In this document: positions 5,137 to 7,538 of the stretch, piece by piece
How positions within the stretch are numbered: position 1 is the stretch's first letter
How the letters are laid out: every line of letters starts with the position of its first letter
NCBI GenBank assembly: GCA_002359185.1
Contig: DEML01000029.1
Coordinates: 16,621-24,158, forward strand
Direction of reading: 5' to 3'
Source of the DNA: Planctomycetaceae bacterium UBA2671
GTDB taxonomy: Bacteria > Planctomycetota > Planctomycetia > Planctomycetales > Planctomycetaceae
DNA: 7,538 bases
Notes under the pieces: model-generated
What the model saw: the letters and a program-made list of their open reading frames with translations, nothing else
The model's database searches: none
Told to the model about the DNA's origin: nothing
Translations under genes and position numbers: made by a program

Positions 5137-7461
5137 ATGGTCTGTAAAATACGACCAGCCACGATTCGATGCAATTCTCCTCAGGCATTCCTGGCTTCGC
5201 TGATGATATGCCTGTTGGGAATGCTGTTGACTTCCGCACGAGCCGACGAAGTCCCGGCACTCAAACCCGCCCCAGTTGCTCAAGAACCCGCTGGCGAGGT
5301 GGTTGAGGCAAATGCCGCTGACGAGAAAGCCGAAAAAGCGAATAAAACGCCGCTCGCCTTGTATGTCACCGTTCGCAGCCCGGTCGATGACAGTATTTTC
5401 CGAAACGTCCGCAATACCGCTTTAAAGCTTCAGGAACTGGCGCGGGTCGAAAATCGCCCTGCATTCCTGATTCTGGAAATTCGAGCCGGTCAGAGTGAAT
5501 TTTATCAGGTGCATGGTCTGGCCAAGTTTCTGACTTCCTCGAAAATCGATCGCGTCACAACCATTGCCTGGGTTCCGGAAACGGTCACGGGCAATAATGT
5601 CGTCGTCGCACTCGGCTGTCAGGAAATTGTGATGCATCCCGATGCTGAACTCGGTGACATCGGTCGCGGGAAACCCGTCGAACCGGATGAAGAACAACTC
5701 GTGCTTTCACTGGCAGAAAAACGCCACAACCTCCGCCTGAATCGAGATCTGGTTCTGGGCATGCTCAATCCTCAAGTGTCGCTCCTGGTAGCAACAGTGG
5801 AAAAAGATGGCATGTCCGAAAAGCGGGTCGTTACCGAACAGCAGGCGAAAGTCCTGCGAGATAACGGCCTGGCCATTACCGATGTCGAAGTCATCAAGGA
5901 TAAAGGTCAGCGGGGTTCGTTCTCAGGACGTGAAGCCCGAGAGCTTGGAATACTGGTTTCCCACACAATCGATGCTCAACCGGAACTGGCCAATCTGTAC
6001 GGCATCGATCCGCAAAGTCTGCGGGAGAAACACGGGCAGGGGGAATCCTCCGTCGTCAAGTTGATCGATGTGACCGACATTATCGATCCCGTCCTCGAAG
6101 CTTTCATTCAACGACAAATCGATCGAGCTCTGGCTGAAAAGGCCGAAATCATTATCTTCCGGATTGAATCCCCCGGTGGCTATTTAATGTCCGGCACCAA
6201 CCTCGCCAATATGATTGCAGATCTCGAAGAGAAAAATGTTCGCACTGTTGCTTACGTTCCCGATCACGCCATCAGTTCTGCTGCCATTACCGCTCTGGGT
6301 TGCGATGAAATCTACATGGGACCTGATGGGCAAATCGGTGATGCGGGTGTGATTCGTCAGGAATTCGATGGAGCATTTGAACGTGTTCCCGAAAAACTGC
6401 TCAGTCCTTTACGACAGACTTTGATCTCCCTGGCAGAACGCAAAAAACGTCCCCCGGCTATTCTGGAAGCGATGTCGTTCAAAGATTTGGAAGTCTTTCA
6501 GGTGACACATCGGGACACCGGACGAGTCTGGTATCTGACCGAAGCCGATATCGAAAAATCGAATGGTGAGTGGATCAAAGGACCACTTGTACCAGAGTCG
6601 GCCAAGGATCTGCTACTGACATTACAGGATGATCGAGCAGTCGAATTAAAGATTGCGGCTGGCGTTGTGAACGATCTCGATGACCTCAAAGACCGCCTCA
6701 ACATCCCGGCTGATGTCGAACTCGATGCCGTCGGCCGCACTTGGGTCGATTCCCTGATTTATCTCTTAAATGATCCTTTTGTGACCGGCTTCCTGCTGTT
6801 CGTAGCGATCATCTGTATTTATATCGAACTGCATTTCATGGTCGGCATCTTCGGAATCTGCTCGGCTCTCTGCTTCGGAATTTTCTTCTGGAGTCGCTAC
6901 CTCGGCGGGACGGCTACTGGTCTGGAAATCATTTTGTTTATGATGGGGATCGCCTGCATCCTGATGGAAATTTTCGTCATCCCCGGTTTTGGGGTATTTG
7001 GCGTTTCGGGAGGATTGCTGATGGTTCTTTCGCTGATTCTGGCCAGCGAAACCTTCAATAATATCGAGCCGGAAGTGAACTCTCAGAAATTCGTGGAGGC
7101 AGTCACGATACTCCTCGTGCCGCTCGCGGCGGTGATCGTCTCGTCGATGTTTATCAGCAAATACCTGCCACAGATTCCGCTTCTGCGCAGCATCGTACTG
7201 GTTCCACCGACTCGAAAGCATGCTGGCGATACCGATACGCTCCAATTACGTCCCGATCTGGCGGAGGAGAAATCTGGCTTATTCGTCGGAAAGCAGGGAG
7301 TCGCAACAACGGTTCTAAGACCTTCCGGCAAAGCCCGATTCGAAAATGAACTCGTCGATGTTGTAACCCAGGGCCCTTACATTGCCGCAAAATCACCAGT
7401 GGAAATCATCGAAGTTCGCGGCCGCCGCGTGGTTGTCCGGTCTCTGCCCGAGAGCACTTGA
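5137..7461 (+). CDS. NfeD-family membrane-bound serine protease with tandem ClpP-like domains
   Basis: This 774-residue protein has a signal peptide (cleavage near ARA, residue 36). Residues about 72-245 form a ClpP/crotonase-like domain, and about 304-500 a second copy. These are followed by four to five membrane helices (about 547-566, 568-585, 596-616, 619-638, 655-675) and a C-terminal NfeD OB-fold (about 712-772, with GLFVGKQGVA and KARFENELVDVV). In the second ClpP-like domain, SPGG (345-348), Ser381 in AISSAA and Lys449 in SFKDL match the Ser/Lys dyad known from the archaeal NfeD protease PH1510. In the first domain the equivalents are RAGQ (116-119), Asn153 and Pro212, so it is predicted inactive. 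The protease domains would lie outside the inner membrane. Family members act in membrane-protein quality control, usually beside a flotillin-like gene, which would be downstream of the window. The ATG at 5137 has GGAGAG 9 nt upstream. The gene appears to be transcribed from its own leader. Confidence 0.92.
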   Translation: MVCKIRPATIRCNSPQAFLASLMICLLGMLLTSARADEVPALKPAPVAQEPAGEVVEANAADEKAEKANKTPLALYVTVRSPVDDSIFRNVRNTALKLQELARVENRPAFLILEIRAGQSEFYQVHGLAKFLTSSKIDRVTTIAWVPETVTGNNVVVALGCQEIVMHPDAELGDIGRGKPVEPDEEQLVLSLAEKRHNLRLNRDLVLGMLNPQVSLLVATVEKDGMSEKRVVTEQQAKVLRDNGLAITDVEVIKDKGQRGSFSGREARELGILVSHTIDAQPELANLYGIDPQSLREKHGQGESSVVKLIDVTDIIDPVLEAFIQRQIDRALAEKAEIIIFRIESPGGYLMSGTNLANMIADLEEKNVRTVAYVPDHAISSAAITALGCDEIYMGPDGQIGDAGVIRQEFDGAFERVPEKLLSPLRQTLISLAERKKRPPAILEAMSFKDLEVFQVTHRDTGRVWYLTEADIEKSNGEWIKGPLVPESAKDLLLTLQDDRAVELKIAAGVVNDLDDLKDRLNIPADVELDAVGRTWVDSLIYLLNDPFVTGFLLFVAIICIYIELHFMVGIFGICSALCFGIFFWSRYLGGTATGLEIILFMMGIACILMEIFVIPGFGVFGVSGGLLMVLSLILASETFNNIEPEVNSQKFVEAVTILLVPLAAVIVSSMFISKYLPQIPLLRSIVLVPPTRKHAGDTDTLQLRPDLAEEKSGLFVGKQGVATTVLRPSGKARFENELVDVVTQGPYIAAKSPVEIIEVRGRRVVVRSLPEST

Positions 7462-7478
7462 ACTGAGCTTAAAATTGC

Positions 7479-7538
7479 GGGTGGCGGGGGCGCTCCGTTT
7501 CAGCGGAAGCCCCCGATCGTTCAATGTTTCGGGGGCTT
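7479..7538. repeat. G-rich dispersed repeat, copy 4 (variant, cut by window edge); probable terminator
   Basis: It starts 17 nt after the NfeD-type stop. The left arm GGGTGGCGGGGGCG (7479-7492) is a variant of the copy 1 arm. The inner stem AAGCCCCCGA/TCGGGGGCTT (7507-7516 with 7529-7538) is a perfect 10 bp with a 12-nt loop. Both strands of the inner stem differ from copy 1 in a paired way (CAG/CTG becomes CGA/TCG), as expected if the stem is maintained. The right outer arm should lie just beyond position 7538. Confidence 0.75.

Noticed and set aside
6766..7245. 159-codon open frame on - opposite the NfeD-type gene
   Set aside because: It is antisense to the membrane-helix region; its polar, His/Asp/Glu-rich translation is what the reverse strand of hydrophobic codons gives.

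Overview
The window is typical chromosomal DNA, roughly 50% G+C, probably from a planctomycete. That assignment is an inference. It rests on the long two-domain NfeD-type protease, the SLBB-domain membrane protein with a long low-complexity linker, and a family of G-rich palindromic repeats (GGTGGCTGGGG...AGCCCCCAG) placed just after stop codons. There is no rRNA, tRNA, CRISPR array, integrase or transposase.

Layout, left to right. Positions 1-121 are a short leader with a small perfect palindrome. A malate/lactate dehydrogenase-family gene follows on + (122-1057) and ends in an 86-bp interrupted palindrome that probably acts as a terminator. A small membrane/zinc-ribbon gene lies convergently on - (1272-1493). 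A 227-bp divergent spacer, holding a 17-nt operator-like dyad (1685-1701), leads into a two-gene + unit. The first gene (1721-3562) encodes a secreted-then-anchored protein with an SLBB domain, a disordered linker, one membrane helix and a probably cytoplasmic tail. The second (3659-4684) encodes a divergent actin/MreB-fold protein with substituted nucleotide-site motifs. A 9-bp stem-loop sits between them. A 452-bp non-coding stretch (4685-5136) carries two opposed half-copies of the G-rich repeat and the leader of the last gene. That gene (5137-7461) encodes a 774-residue NfeD-family membrane protease with two tandem ClpP-like domains, of which only the second keeps the catalytic residues. 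It is followed by another, variant copy of the palindrome, cut by the window edge.

How the genes fit together. The dehydrogenase is central metabolism and appears to be a single transcription unit. The SLBB/actin-like pair is the least ordinary part: an envelope-spanning protein next to an actin-fold protein suggests a system linking the cytoplasm to the envelope or exopolysaccharide machinery, but the sequence gives no direct proof. The NfeD-type protein is a membrane-quality-control candidate that normally works with a flotillin-like partner; no such gene lies in the window, and it would be expected just downstream. All three + strand units end with a member of the same palindromic repeat family 16 to 26 nt after the stop codon, so the repeat probably serves as the local 3'-end or terminator module.
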